From NCBI RefSeq assembly GCF_042743185.1, contig NZ_JBHYMS010000001.1:124001-188000 (forward strand): DNA of 64,000 nucleotides. Reading direction: 5' to 3'. Made by a program: the position numbers and the translations under genes. The stretch is from Inquilinus sp042743185. Its GTDB lineage: Bacteria > Pseudomonadota > Alphaproteobacteria > DSM-16000 > Inquilinaceae. The notes below the pieces were generated by a model, which saw only the letters and a list, made by a program, of their open reading frames with translations, was not told the DNA's origin and searched no databases. This document shows positions 15,106 through 23,801 of this stretch, piece by piece; position 1 is the first letter of the stretch; each line of letters opens with the position of its first letter.

Positions 15106-16071
15106 TCAGGCGGCCTTGGCGCGGCGGCGCGCGGCCCAGCGCGGCTGGGCGCAGATCTGGCCGAGGAACTCGATGACGGTGAGCGCGCCGAGATAGGCGG
15201 TGACGCCGGTGCCGACATCGAGCGGCGGGTTGACCTCGACGAAGTCGAAGGCTGCGACCTCGTGCCGCTCGGCGATCGCCTTCAGGCTGTCGCGCAGCTC
15301 GGGGTAGCTCATGCCGTTCGGCTCGGCCGAGACGCAGCCCGGCACCAGCGACATGTCCATCGCGTCGACGTCGATGCTGACATAGACGCGCGACCCGGCC
15401 GGCAGCAGCCCGGCGATGCCGGCCGGGCCGAGGCGCCGGAACTCGCCCATCGGGATGACGCGGTTGCCCGAGGCGATGATCGGCTCCACCTGGTCGGGCG
15501 AATGGCGCAGGCTGCGGATGCCGACCTGGGTCAGGCTCAGCGCGTTCGGCATGCCGGCGATGTGGCGGAAGGCATGGCTGTTGGTGCGGCTCAGGTCGTT
15601 CTCGAACGGCGCGTAGTCGGTGTGCGCGTCGAAATGGATGACGTGCAGTTTATCGTCAAAGGCGCGGAACACCGGATAGGTGATCGAATGATCGCCGCCG
15701 AGCACGACGGGCATGGCGCCGCGGTCGAGGATGGCCCGGACCGCCGTCGTGATGTTGGCGAAGGTCCGCTCGGCATTGGCCGGGTGGATGTCGACGTCGC
15801 CGGCATCGGCGATCAGCCCTTGCGCCATCTCCTCGACCAGGTATTCGCGCCGCGTCTCCGGGTCGTAGTAGCCGCGGCCGCTGCCGTAGAAGCGCAGCGA
15901 ATGCTCGCGCAGCGCCCGCGGCGCGAAGCGGCTGCCGGGCAGGAAGGGCGAGCCTTCGTCGAACGGCACGCCCAGCACCGCGATGGCGGCCTCGAGCGTC
16001 GACAGATCCTCGCAGATCCGGGCGCGCAGGAAGGATGGGATGCCGACATAGGGCCGGTTGACGCGGGACAT
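15106..16071 (-). CDS. ureohydrolase (agmatinase/arginase family) I
   Basis: A 321-residue binuclear Mn-type ureohydrolase, which hydrolyses a guanidino compound to an amine and urea. Metal ligands lie in GGDHS (125-129), FDAHTD (147-152) and SIDVDAMD (232-239); the last block departs from the usual SxDxDxxDP by lacking the final proline. It lies 14 bp before the DUF1989 gene and 4 bp after the ABC ATPase stop, so it belongs to the operon. The second ureohydrolase (19210-20175) is clearly different in sequence, so the two probably act on different guanidino substrates. Confidence 0.9.
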   Translation of the reverse strand: MSRVNRPYVGIPSFLRARICEDLSTLEAAIAVLGVPFDEGSPFLPGSRFAPRALREHSLRFYGSGRGYYDPETRREYLVEEMAQGLIADAGDVDIHPANAERTFANITTAVRAILDRGAMPVVLGGDHSITYPVFRAFDDKLHVIHFDAHTDYAPFENDLSRTNSHAFRHIAGMPNALSLTQVGIRSLRHSPDQVEPIIASGNRVIPMGEFRRLGPAGIAGLLPAGSRVYVSIDVDAMDMSLVPGCVSAEPNGMSYPELRDSLKAIAERHEVAAFDFVEVNPPLDVGTGVTAYLGALTVIEFLGQICAQPRWAARRRAKAA

Positions 16072-16074
16072 GTC

Positions 16075-16890
16075 CTACTCCGTCTTGAGAATGGCGGGAT
16101 CGAGGGCCGGGCCGTGGCGCGACAGCACCAGGTCTAGGAAGCTGCGCAGGCGCGGCTCCCGCGGCGCGGCGATGATGTCGCGCGCGGGCCCTTCCTCGAC
16201 GATGCGGCCCCGGTCCATGAAGGCGATGCGGTCGGCGACATGGGCGGCGAAGCTGATCTCGTGGGTGACGACCAGCATGGTCATGCCGCCGGCGGCGAGG
16301 CCGCGGAGGACGGCCAGCACCTCGCCGACCAGCTCGGGGTCGAGCGCCGAGGTCGGCTCGTCGAACAGCATCAGCGCCGGCTCCATCGCCAGGGCCCGGG
16401 CGATGGCGACGCGCTGCCGCTGGCCGCCGGACAGGGCCTGCGGATGGCGGCCGGCCCGGTCGGCGAGACCGAGCCGGCCCAGCAGCTCCTCGGCCCGCCG
16501 CGTCGCCTCCGCCCGCGGCCGGCCCAGCACCACCATCTGCGGCCGCACCACATTCTCCAGCGCGGTCATGTGCGGCCACAGGTTGAGCTGCTGGAACACC
16601 AGGCCGATCTTCGGCCGCAGCGCGTCGATCTCGCGCCGGCCCTGGCGGCGGACCAGGCCGCCGCGGCCGATCTCGCGCCCGAACGGCCGGCCCGCCACCT
16701 CGATGAAGCCGTCATCCGGCTGCTCCAGCCAGGTCAGGCAGCGCAGCAGCGTGCTCTTGCCGCAGCCGCTCGGCCCGATCAGGGCGACGATCTCGCCCTC
16801 CTCGACGTCGAGATACAGCTGGTCCAGCGCGGCCGTGCCGAGGAAGCGCTTGCTGAGGGCGGAGACGCGAAGGATAGGCGCCCGGCTCAC
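16075..16890 (-). CDS. polar amino-acid-type ABC transporter ATP-binding protein
   Basis: A 271-residue ABC ATPase of the GlnQ/HisP type. Walker A is GPSGCGKST, the Q-loop is VFQQLNLWPH, the signature is LSGGQRQRVAIARA, Walker B is LMLFDEPTSALDPE and the switch histidine is in VTHE. An extra 15-20 residues before the Q-loop (RPFGREIGRGGLVRRQGRRE) match the longer loop of this subfamily. The GTG start at 16890 overlaps the permease stop (GTGA), giving translational coupling. It energises the two permeases upstream. Confidence 0.94.
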   Translation of the reverse strand: MSRAPILRVSALSKRFLGTAALDQLYLDVEEGEIVALIGPSGCGKSTLLRCLTWLEQPDDGFIEVAGRPFGREIGRGGLVRRQGRREIDALRPKIGLVFQQLNLWPHMTALENVVRPQMVVLGRPRAEATRRAEELLGRLGLADRAGRHPQALSGGQRQRVAIARALAMEPALMLFDEPTSALDPELVGEVLAVLRGLAAGGMTMLVVTHEISFAAHVADRIAFMDRGRIVEEGPARDIIAAPREPRLRSFLDLVLSRHGPALDPAILKTE

Positions 16891-17609
16891 GACGCCCTCC
16901 GCGCTTCCAGCGACAGGTAGCGCGCCGCGATCGGGTTGCCGGTCACGCTCGCGGCCTGGGCGGCGCCGGCGCGGCGTTCCAGCCCGCGCGACAGCGCCAC
17001 GATGACGATCGCGATCAGCCAGTAGATCGCGGCCACCGCGGCGAACACCTCGAAGGGGGCGAAGGTGTTCCCCTGCACCACCAGGCTCTGATAGGTCAGC
17101 TCCGGCACGGTGATCGAGGACAGCACCGCCGATTCCTTCATCATCGTCAGCGTCATGTTGGTGGAGGGCGGCACCAGCGAGCGCAGGATCTGCGGCGCCA
17201 CCACATGGCGCATCGCCTCCGCCGGCGACATGCCGATCGCCCGCGCGCTCTCGAACTGGCCGCGCGGCAGCGCCAGGATCGCGGCCCGCACGATCTCGGC
17301 GTAATAGGCGCTGGCGAACAGCGCCAGCGCCGCCGTGCCGACCAGCGTCGCCGGCAGCCGGATGCCGGAGAACGGCAGGCCGTAATAGACGACGAACAGG
17401 ATGATGATGAACGGGATGTTGCGCAGCGTCTCGACATAGGCGCCGGCGAGGAACCGGACGGGGCGGCCCGGCGCCAGCGCCACCAGCGCCACGACGATGC
17501 CGGCGGCGTAGCCGATCACGAAGGCGGCAACCGAGACCTGGATCGTCAGCCAGGCGCCGTCCAGCAGGATCGGCCAATAGTCGAGCAGGATGGCGGGATC
17601 GAAGGGCAT
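16887..17609 (-). CDS. polar amino-acid-type ABC permease
   Basis: A 240-residue inner-membrane permease of the HisM/GlnP (His/Glu/Gln/Arg) family. It has an N-terminal span (WLTIQVSVAAFVIGYAAGIVVALVAL), ETLRNIPFIIILFVVYYGLP, and the EAA-like loop FESARAIGMSPAEAMRHVVAPQ, which contacts the ATPase. It starts 2 bp after the preceding permease gene. With 17612-18271 it forms the heterodimeric channel. Confidence 0.94.
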   Translation of the reverse strand: MPFDPAILLDYWPILLDGAWLTIQVSVAAFVIGYAAGIVVALVALAPGRPVRFLAGAYVETLRNIPFIIILFVVYYGLPFSGIRLPATLVGTAALALFASAYYAEIVRAAILALPRGQFESARAIGMSPAEAMRHVVAPQILRSLVPPSTNMTLTMMKESAVLSSITVPELTYQSLVVQGNTFAPFEVFAAVAAIYWLIAIVIVALSRGLERRAGAAQAASVTGNPIAARYLSLEARRAS

Positions 17610-17611
17610 GG

Positions 17612-18271
17612 TCAGGCCCTCGCCTGGGCGAAGCGGGCCTCGGCGGCCTTGCCGGCCAGGCTGATCGCGAGGTTGAGGACCAGGAAGACCAGCGCCGCGC
17701 CGATCAGCGTCTCGAACGGCCGGTAGCTGGCGCTGGCGATCTGCTGCGCCGTGCGCAGGACGTCGACCACGGTGATGACCGACAGCAGCGCCGTGCCCTT
17801 GACCACGACCGTCGCCTCGTTGATCAGCACCGGGACGATGCGGCGGAACAGCTGCGGCAGCACCACCTTGAGCCAGATGATCCGCGGCGGCAGGCCGAGC
17901 GCGGTGGCCGCCTCGATCGGCCCGCTGTCGATCGCGGCCAGGCCGCCGCGCATGCTCTCGCTGACGAACACCATGCTGTTGAAGGCGATGGCGGCCACGC
18001 CGGCGACCTCGGGCGACAGGTCGAGGCCGACCGCCGGCAGCACGTAATAGGCGATGAAGATCTGGATCAGGAGCGGCGTGCCGCGCACGAAGCTGATGAC
18101 CACGGCGACGGCGGCATTGACCGGCACGATCTTGAGCGAGCGCAGGATCGTCAGCCCCGTGCCGAGCAGCAGCGCCAGCAGCATGACCGCGGCCGCCAAG
18201 CGGATGTTCACCGTCGCCGCCGCGGTCAGCCGTGGCAGGACCGACAGCAGGAAGTCAAGGTTGAAGCCCAT
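17612..18271 (-). CDS. polar amino-acid-type ABC permease
   Basis: A 219-residue permease of the same His/Glu/Gln/Arg family. Conserved features are VISFVRGTPLLIQIFIAYYVLP and the EAA loop IEAATALGLPPRIIWLKVVLPQ, followed by VKGTALLSVITVVDVLR. I chose the ATG at 18271, which follows AAAGGA by 7 nt; upstream in-frame codons are arginine- and glycine-rich and look non-coding. It partners the neighbouring permease and the binding protein that starts the transporter block. Confidence 0.93.
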   Translation of the reverse strand: MGFNLDFLLSVLPRLTAAATVNIRLAAAVMLLALLLGTGLTILRSLKIVPVNAAVAVVISFVRGTPLLIQIFIAYYVLPAVGLDLSPEVAGVAAIAFNSMVFVSESMRGGLAAIDSGPIEAATALGLPPRIIWLKVVLPQLFRRIVPVLINEATVVVKGTALLSVITVVDVLRTAQQIASASYRPFETLIGAALVFLVLNLAISLAGKAAEARFAQARA

Positions 18272-18303
18272 CGCCGGTCCTTTCCCTCGCGGCAGCCACC
18301 CCC

Positions 18304-19161
18304 TCACATCGCGCCGGGCGGCAGGTAGCCGCTGTCCGGGATCGTCATCTCGAAGCCGAACCATTTCTTCTGCAGCGCGCCGAGGCGGCCGTCGTCGCGC
18401 ATCGTGCGGATGACCTGGGAGATGGCGTCGCGCAGGTCCTTGTCGCCCGGCCGCGTCACCCAGGCGAGATAGGTGTAGCCGCCGTCCACCGGCGTCGGCA
18501 TCGCCAGCTCGAACACCTCCGGCCGGTCCTTCACCAGCACGGCGAGGCTCGGCAGCGACTGGATCACCGCGTCGACCTCGCCATTGGCCAGCGCCACGTA
18601 GCTCTCGGGGAAGGCGGTGAACAGCTTCAGGTCCTGGAAGCCGGAGCCGCCGGCGGCCTTGAGCTTGGCGTCGAGGGCGCGGGCCACCGGCTCGGTCGAC
18701 GAGGCCATCTGGGTCGCCACCACCTTGCCGTTCAGGTCCTCGACCTTGGCGATCGCGTCGCCCTTGCGCTTCATCGCGTAGGGCATGCCGTCGGCGATCG
18801 GCACCGTATAGGCGTAGCGCCTGGCGCGCTCCTCGTTGATGCCGACGGTGGTGGCGACGAAGTCGAACTTGCCGGCCAGCACGCCCGGCAGGATGCCCTG
18901 CCAGGGCAGGTCCAGCTGGTGCATGGTCTTGACGCCGAGCGCCTTCTCGACCTCGGCCAGGATGTCCGAGCCGTAGCCGACGATCTTGCCGTCCTGCACG
19001 AATTCGAAGGGCGGGAAGGCCGCCTCGGTGCCGACGGTCAGCTCGCCGGTCCGCCTGATCTTTTCCAGCGTGGTCTCGGCCAGCGCCGGCTGGATGGCCG
19101 CCAGGACCAGGCAGGCACCGCCTGCGAGGAGACCGAACGCTCCGCGATGGATCCGTGACAT
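18304..19161 (-). CDS. extracellular amino-acid-binding protein (SBP family 3)
   Basis: A 285-residue periplasmic binding protein. An Sec signal peptide with the hydrophobic core AFGLLAGGACLVLAA ends at ALA-E (about residue 28). The mature part starts TTLEKIRRTGELTVGTEAAFPPFEFVQDGKIVGYGSDI, the family-3 hallmark, and keeps the LPWQGILPGVLAGKFDFVATTVGI segment. It delivers the ligand to the two permeases. The ligand is presumably the guanidino compound that the adjoining ureohydrolases hydrolyse (inference). Confidence 0.94.
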   Translation of the reverse strand: MSRIHRGAFGLLAGGACLVLAAIQPALAETTLEKIRRTGELTVGTEAAFPPFEFVQDGKIVGYGSDILAEVEKALGVKTMHQLDLPWQGILPGVLAGKFDFVATTVGINEERARRYAYTVPIADGMPYAMKRKGDAIAKVEDLNGKVVATQMASSTEPVARALDAKLKAAGGSGFQDLKLFTAFPESYVALANGEVDAVIQSLPSLAVLVKDRPEVFELAMPTPVDGGYTYLAWVTRPGDKDLRDAISQVIRTMRDDGRLGALQKKWFGFEMTIPDSGYLPPGAM

Positions 19162-19209
19162 GGCAGTGCCTCTCTGTTGCGGGTTGATTGATTGTTGCGG
19201 GAGATCGCC

Positions 19210-20175
19210 TCAGGCCGGCGGCGCGTCGAAGTGGTTGGCCCGGACCGCGGCGCCGATCAGGTTCACGATCAGCCGCCCGGCGGTGATGGCGGTGATCATG
19301 TTCACATCCGCCGACGGCGTGATCTCGACGATGTCCATGCCCAGCACGCGGCCCTTGCGCACCAGGCCGTGGATCAGCTTGCGCACCTGGTGGAAGGTCA
19401 GGCCGCCGGGCGCCGGCCCCTCGACCGCCGGCATGACGCTGGGGTCCAGCCCGTCGGCGTCGATGGTGATGTAGTACTGGCCGCCGTCCGGGATGCGGTC
19501 GAGCACCGCCTCCATGCCGCCGTCATGCACCTCATAGGCGGGGATGATGTTGGCGCCGTAGGCCGTCGCGGCCGCCACCTCCTCCGGCCGGGCGCTGCCC
19601 TGCGCGCGCATGCCGATCTGGAAGATCTCGCCGATCTGCGGCATCTCCGACGCCCGCCGCATCGGGCTCGACAGGCCGTCGCGGACGCCGTTCACGTCGT
19701 CGCGCCAGTCGATGTGGGCGTCGACCTGGACCAGGGTGATCGGGCCGCGGCCTTCGAAGGCGCGCAGGATCGGGATCGGGATGCCGTGATCGCCGCCGAT
19801 CGTGATCGGCATGGCGCCGGCGGCAAGGATCTTGCGTACCGCCTCCTCGGCGCGGCGATAGTGGCTGCGGAGATCGGTCATGTCGGCCGGCACGTTGCCG
19901 ACGTCGACCACCTTCAGCGCCCGACCGCCGTAGATCGGGCCGCCGACGTCGTAGTCGTAGCGCTCCAGGCTGCGGCAGACCCGGTCCGTCGCCGCCCGCA
20001 CCGCGTCCGGCGCCTTGGTCTGGTCGTTGGTGATGGCCGCGGCGTCGTAGGCGCTGCCGAACGGGATGCCGAGGATCGCGACATGCGCGTCGAGCCGGTC
20101 GAGATCGGTGCAGATCGGAGACCAGAGGAAGCTCTGATGCTTCAGCGAAGGCGGGACGGTCAGCGGCAGCGCCAT
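19210..20175 (-). CDS. ureohydrolase (agmatinase/guanidino-acid hydrolase family) II
   Basis: A 321-residue member of the arginase superfamily, distinct from the one at 15106. Metal-binding blocks are GGDHG (127-131), VDAHIDW (151-157) and DADGLDP (239-245). The DWRDDVNGVRDGLSSPMRRASEM segment is typical of the agmatinase/guanidinobutyrase/guanidine-hydrolase branch. It is the first gene of the operon, facing the LysR regulator. Exact substrate (agmatine, guanidinobutyrate, guanidine or another) is not readable from sequence. Confidence 0.9.
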   Translation of the reverse strand: MALPLTVPPSLKHQSFLWSPICTDLDRLDAHVAILGIPFGSAYDAAAITNDQTKAPDAVRAATDRVCRSLERYDYDVGGPIYGGRALKVVDVGNVPADMTDLRSHYRRAEEAVRKILAAGAMPITIGGDHGIPIPILRAFEGRGPITLVQVDAHIDWRDDVNGVRDGLSSPMRRASEMPQIGEIFQIGMRAQGSARPEEVAAATAYGANIIPAYEVHDGGMEAVLDRIPDGGQYYITIDADGLDPSVMPAVEGPAPGGLTFHQVRKLIHGLVRKGRVLGMDIVEITPSADVNMITAITAGRLIVNLIGAAVRANHFDAPPA

Positions 20176-20203
20176 GGGTCCTCCGAATACTGGCGACGGA
20201 TGA

Positions 20204-20220
20204 TGCCGATTGTTTCGGCA
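20204..20220. promoter_or_regulatory. candidate LysR operator in divergent promoter region
   Basis: TGCCGA-TTGTT-TCGGCA is a perfect 6-base-arm palindrome with a 5-base centre. It lies 29 bp upstream of the ureohydrolase start and 114 bp upstream of the divergent LysR gene. LysR regulators typically bind interrupted palindromes in the shared promoter region, so this is the best candidate in this spacer. Confidence 0.45.
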
Positions 20221-20333
20221 ACTGCTCGGCGATCGAGCATCCGCCCAATCGTTACTGGGATGCCGAAGCTTAGGCTGCGACCGGGCGCGCCGAGGATGAC
20301 GGTCGACGAAACCGTGCTTGTAGGGGATGCAAC

Positions 20334-21254
20334 ATGGACCACCTGACGCACGCGCCCGTGCCGCCGATCAGCGAGGCGGACCTCCGGCTCCTTCGCATCT
20401 TCCGCGCGGTGGCCGAGGCCGGCGGCCTCACCGCCGCCGAGCGGCCGCTCGGCATGGAGCGGTCGACCATCAGCCGCCATCTGCAGGCGCTGGAGACGAG
20501 GCTCGGCGCGCGGCTGTGCTTCCGCGGCCCGGCGGGGTTCGAGCTCACCGCCTTCGGCGCACGGGCGCTCCAGGCCGCCATCGCCGCCTGCGACGCGCTG
20601 GAGATGGTGCGGCACGAGCTCAACCTCGCCCGCAACATCCTGACCGGGGAGATCCGCATCGGCATCGCCGACAACTGCCTGTCCAACCCGCGCTGCCGGC
20701 TGGTCGGCACCCTCGCCCGCTTCCGCGAGATCGCGCCCGACGTGACGCTGAACCTGTCGATCGGCCTGCCGGACGAGCTGGTCGAGGGCATCTCGGAACG
20801 GCGCCTGCATCTCGCCGTCAGCGGCCAGCCGGCGGGCAACATCAAGCTCGACTACCACTCGCTCTTCATCGAGGAGTTCCGCCTCTACATCGCGGCGGAT
20901 GTGCGGCCGTCGCCCGGGCTCGCGGAGCTGAAGGACCGCGGCTTCGCCCTGGTCACCCGGACCAACGACCGCCGCACCCAGACCCTCGCACAGCATCTGG
21001 ACCTGAAGCGCCCGGCCGTCGCCTTCGGCCTGGAGGCCGTGGCCACGATGGTCGCCGGCGGCGGTTTCGTCGGCTTCCTGCCGACGCACTATGCCGAAAT
21101 GCTGGCGCCTATGTATCGGCTGCGGGAGGTCGGCGGCGCCGAGGCGTTCCGCTACACGACCCAGTTCTCGCTGATCTGGGCCGTCGACCGGCCGCTGTCA
21201 CCGAGCGGCCGGCTGCTCGTGCGCCTCCTGACGGAAGCCGGGGACAGAGCCTAG
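20334..21254 (+). CDS. LysR-family transcriptional regulator
   Basis: A 306-residue LysR-type regulator. The winged helix-turn-helix spans about residues 14-72 (LRLLRIFRAVAEAGGLTAAERPLGMERSTISRHLQALETRLGARLC), and the effector-binding domain begins around 92 with ILTGEIRIGIADNCLSNP. The second helix lacks the most common LysR residues (AERPLGMERSTIS), but the overall pattern is clear. It is divergent from the ureohydrolase-ABC operon and probably activates it in response to the substrate. Such regulators commonly autoregulate. Confidence 0.93.
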   Translation: MDHLTHAPVPPISEADLRLLRIFRAVAEAGGLTAAERPLGMERSTISRHLQALETRLGARLCFRGPAGFELTAFGARALQAAIAACDALEMVRHELNLARNILTGEIRIGIADNCLSNPRCRLVGTLARFREIAPDVTLNLSIGLPDELVEGISERRLHLAVSGQPAGNIKLDYHSLFIEEFRLYIAADVRPSPGLAELKDRGFALVTRTNDRRTQTLAQHLDLKRPAVAFGLEAVATMVAGGGFVGFLPTHYAEMLAPMYRLREVGGAEAFRYTTQFSLIWAVDRPLSPSGRLLVRLLTEAGDRA

Positions 21255-21393
21255 CCCGCCTCGCCACCTGGAGGCGGGAAGCACTGCGGGCCCGGCCGGG
21301 ACCGGATCGAATTCGTGGCGCCCGCTCGTCCTGGTCGAGCCTGGCCCCCACCCCGTATCATCGAGCCTCCACGATCACTCCGAGAGGCCTCAG

Positions 21394-22521
21394 ATGGATC
21401 GCCGGACCTTTCTCGCGACGGGATTTGCGACGGCGGCGTTCGGAGCCGAGGCGCTGGCCCAGCACGCCGACCACCTGCCGCCGCTCAAGGAAGCGCAGCC
21501 CTCGCCCGCCCCCTATTCCCGCCTGAGGGGCGGGGACTTCGTGCACCACCTCGAGCCCGAGCAGGAAGCCCAGCGCGTGTTCGACAGCCCCGCGCCGGAA
21601 GGGCCGCAGGGCCGCTGGTTCCCTCGGGCGCCGCTGCCGCTGCCGCGCAGCGAGATGGCCTGGGCGACGGCCTGGGCGAGCCGGATGCACATCGTCGGCG
21701 GCTATGGCGAAGGCCGCGTCGACCGCGCCTATCACCATGTCTACGATCCCGATCGGGATCGATGGTTCGACGCGGCGCCGCTGCCGCGCGGCGCCAACCA
21801 TGTGGCCGTCGCCGCCGATGCCGGCCGGGTCTATGCGCTCGGCGGCTTCATCCAGCAGAACCGCGACCCCGACACCAACGCCTATGCCTATGACGTCGCG
21901 ACGGACCGGTGGAGCGCCATCGCCCCCCTGCCCCGCGCCCGCGGCGCCGCCGCGGCCGTGGTGCTGGACGGCAGGATCCACCTGATCGGCGGCGGCGGCG
22001 CGCCGGTCCAGGAGCGGGCGAGCGTCGGCTGGCACGAGGTCTACGACCCGAAGACCGACCGGTGGGAGACGAGGAAGGCCCTGCCGGGCGCGCGCGACCA
22101 TGTCGGCTGCGTCGCCCATGACGGGGTGATCCATGTCGTCGGCGGACGCTTCAACACCTTCGAGTACAACACCGACCTCTATCACGCGTACCTGCCCGAC
22201 CGCGACACCTGGGAGGAGCGCTCGCCGATGCCGACGGCCCGGTCCGGGCACGGGCTCGTCGTCTATCGGGACCGCCTGTTCGCGATGGGGGGCGAGGCCG
22301 GCATCCTGCAGGAGGGCGTGCCGCGGCAGGCCAAGGTGTTCGGGCAGATGGAGAGCTACGACCCGAAGACGGAGTCCTGGCAGCGGCACGCGCCGATGCC
22401 GACCCCGCGCCATGCCGTCGGCGCGACCGTCCTGGGCGACCGGATCCATGTGGCGGGCGGAGGCGTCGTCCTCGGCGGCTCGCTGCAATCGGCCGTCCAC
22501 GAGGCCTTCGCGCTGGATTGA
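21394..22521 (+). CDS. Tat-exported Kelch-repeat protein
   Basis: A 375-residue beta-propeller. The N-terminus MDRRTFLATGFATAAFGAEALA carries the twin-arginine R-R-x-F-L pattern followed by a hydrophobic stretch, so it is probably Tat-exported to the periplasm. Six Kelch-type glycine-glycine motifs follow (HIVGGYG, YALGGFI, HLIGGGG, HVVGGRF, FAMGGEA, HVAGGGV). Kelch propellers bind proteins or, in some families, sugar ligands; no catalytic residue is visible. GAGAGG lies upstream of the ATG. It stands alone, so its role is unknown. Confidence 0.88.
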   Translation: MDRRTFLATGFATAAFGAEALAQHADHLPPLKEAQPSPAPYSRLRGGDFVHHLEPEQEAQRVFDSPAPEGPQGRWFPRAPLPLPRSEMAWATAWASRMHIVGGYGEGRVDRAYHHVYDPDRDRWFDAAPLPRGANHVAVAADAGRVYALGGFIQQNRDPDTNAYAYDVATDRWSAIAPLPRARGAAAAVVLDGRIHLIGGGGAPVQERASVGWHEVYDPKTDRWETRKALPGARDHVGCVAHDGVIHVVGGRFNTFEYNTDLYHAYLPDRDTWEERSPMPTARSGHGLVVYRDRLFAMGGEAGILQEGVPRQAKVFGQMESYDPKTESWQRHAPMPTPRHAVGATVLGDRIHVAGGGVVLGGSLQSAVHEAFALD

Positions 22522-22566
22522 GAGCCAGGCCGCGGCGGCCGCCCGACGTTTCTCGGCCGGCGCGAC

Positions 22567-22659
22567 CGGTAACGTACCTCACGCACCTCCGCAAAAGCAC
22601 CTGTGACCTCCATGAAGATTCGCATTGAAGCCGAAAAAGCGAATCGGTAACGTACCTCA
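22567..22659. promoter_or_regulatory. paired 15-bp direct repeats, candidate operators
   Basis: CGGTAACGTACCTCA occurs exactly twice, at 22567-22581 and 22645-22659, 78 bp apart. Each contains the imperfect palindrome GGTA-ACG-TACC. They lie in the 159-bp spacer before the Gfo/Idh gene, the second ending 22 bp before the start codon. The spacing suits repressor binding at two sites with looping, and the nearby LacI-family regulator is the natural candidate. Confidence 0.5.
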
Positions 22660-22680
22660 AAAGCCGTCAGGGAGGCCGCC

Positions 22681-23775
22681 ATGTCCGTGCCGTCGGGTTT
22701 CATGCCCGATCCCGAGATCCGTTGCCGTGATCATCGTATCGGCGCGATCGGGGCCGGGTTCATCATGGCGGATGTGCATCTGGCGGCGTATCGCGAGGCC
22801 GGCTTCCCGGTCGTCGCCATCGCCAGCCGCACCCCGGACAAGGCGCGGGCGGTGGCGGCGCGCTGGGACATTCCCCGGGTCCACGACACGCCGGCGGCGC
22901 TGATCGAGGACCGCGAGGTCGAGATCCTGGACATCGCCTTCCCGCCCGACCAGCAGCCGGCCCTGATCCGGCACGCGCTAGGGCAGCCGCATATCCGGGC
23001 GATCCTGGCGCAGAAGCCGCTGGCCATGGACCATGCCGAGGCGCAGCGCCTGGCCGCGGAGGCCGCGGCTGCCGGCAAGATCCTGTCGGTCAATCAGAAC
23101 ATGCGCTTCGACCAGTCGATGCGGGTGCTGAAGCAGCTGCTCGACCGCAACGCGCTCGGCACGCCGGTGCTGGCGACGATCGAGATGCGGGCGATCCCGC
23201 ACTGGCAGCCCTTCCTCGAGGCCTATGGCCGGCTGACCCTGCTCAACATGAGCATCCACCACCTCGACGTGCTGCGCTTCCTGTTCGGCGACCCGGTCGA
23301 GATCTACACGGCGGCGCGGACCGACCCGCGCACCCGCTTCCCGCATCGCGACGGCATCTGCTGCTCCACCCTGTCCTTCCCGGGCGGGCTGATGGCGGTG
23401 AGCCTGGAGGATGTCTGGTCCGGCCCGCGCGCCGAGGGCTTCGACAGCGACATCTATATCAAATGGCGGGTCGAGGGCACCGAAGGTCTGGCCCAGGGCA
23501 CGATCGGCTGGCCGGACTATCCGAAGGGCAGCCCCAGTACCCTGGCCTATTGCGCGCCGGAGACCGGCGGCACCTGGGTGCAGCCGCGCTGGGACACGAT
23601 GTGGTTCCCGCACGCCTTCAAGGGCGTGATGGAGCAGCTGCAATACGCGGTGAAGACGGGCGAGCCGCCGCTGCTGAGCGGCGCCGACAACGTCCGCACC
23701 ATGGCGCTGGTCGAGGCCGCCTACCGCTCGCTCACCGAAAAACGCGCCGTCCGCCTGGCGGAATTCGGCGCCTGA
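22681..23775 (+). CDS. Gfo/Idh/MocA-family oxidoreductase
   Basis: A 364-residue NAD(P)-dependent sugar or cyclitol dehydrogenase. The Rossmann domain has IGAIGAGFIMADVHLAAYREAG, and the conserved E/QKP motif appears as AQKPLAMDHAEAQ (the usual EKP is QKP here). The dimerisation domain follows (NMSIHHLDVLRFLFGDP, with the likely catalytic His-His). No signal sequence is present. GGGAGG precedes the ATG. It heads an operon with an isomerase, LacI regulator and ABC importer, and probably oxidises the imported sugar or its derivative. Confidence 0.92.
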   Translation: MSVPSGFMPDPEIRCRDHRIGAIGAGFIMADVHLAAYREAGFPVVAIASRTPDKARAVAARWDIPRVHDTPAALIEDREVEILDIAFPPDQQPALIRHALGQPHIRAILAQKPLAMDHAEAQRLAAEAAAAGKILSVNQNMRFDQSMRVLKQLLDRNALGTPVLATIEMRAIPHWQPFLEAYGRLTLLNMSIHHLDVLRFLFGDPVEIYTAARTDPRTRFPHRDGICCSTLSFPGGLMAVSLEDVWSGPRAEGFDSDIYIKWRVEGTEGLAQGTIGWPDYPKGSPSTLAYCAPETGGTWVQPRWDTMWFPHAFKGVMEQLQYAVKTGEPPLLSGADNVRTMALVEAAYRSLTEKRAVRLAEFGA

Positions 23776-23801
23776 CAACAACAAACACGGAGGAACGCGT
23801 C

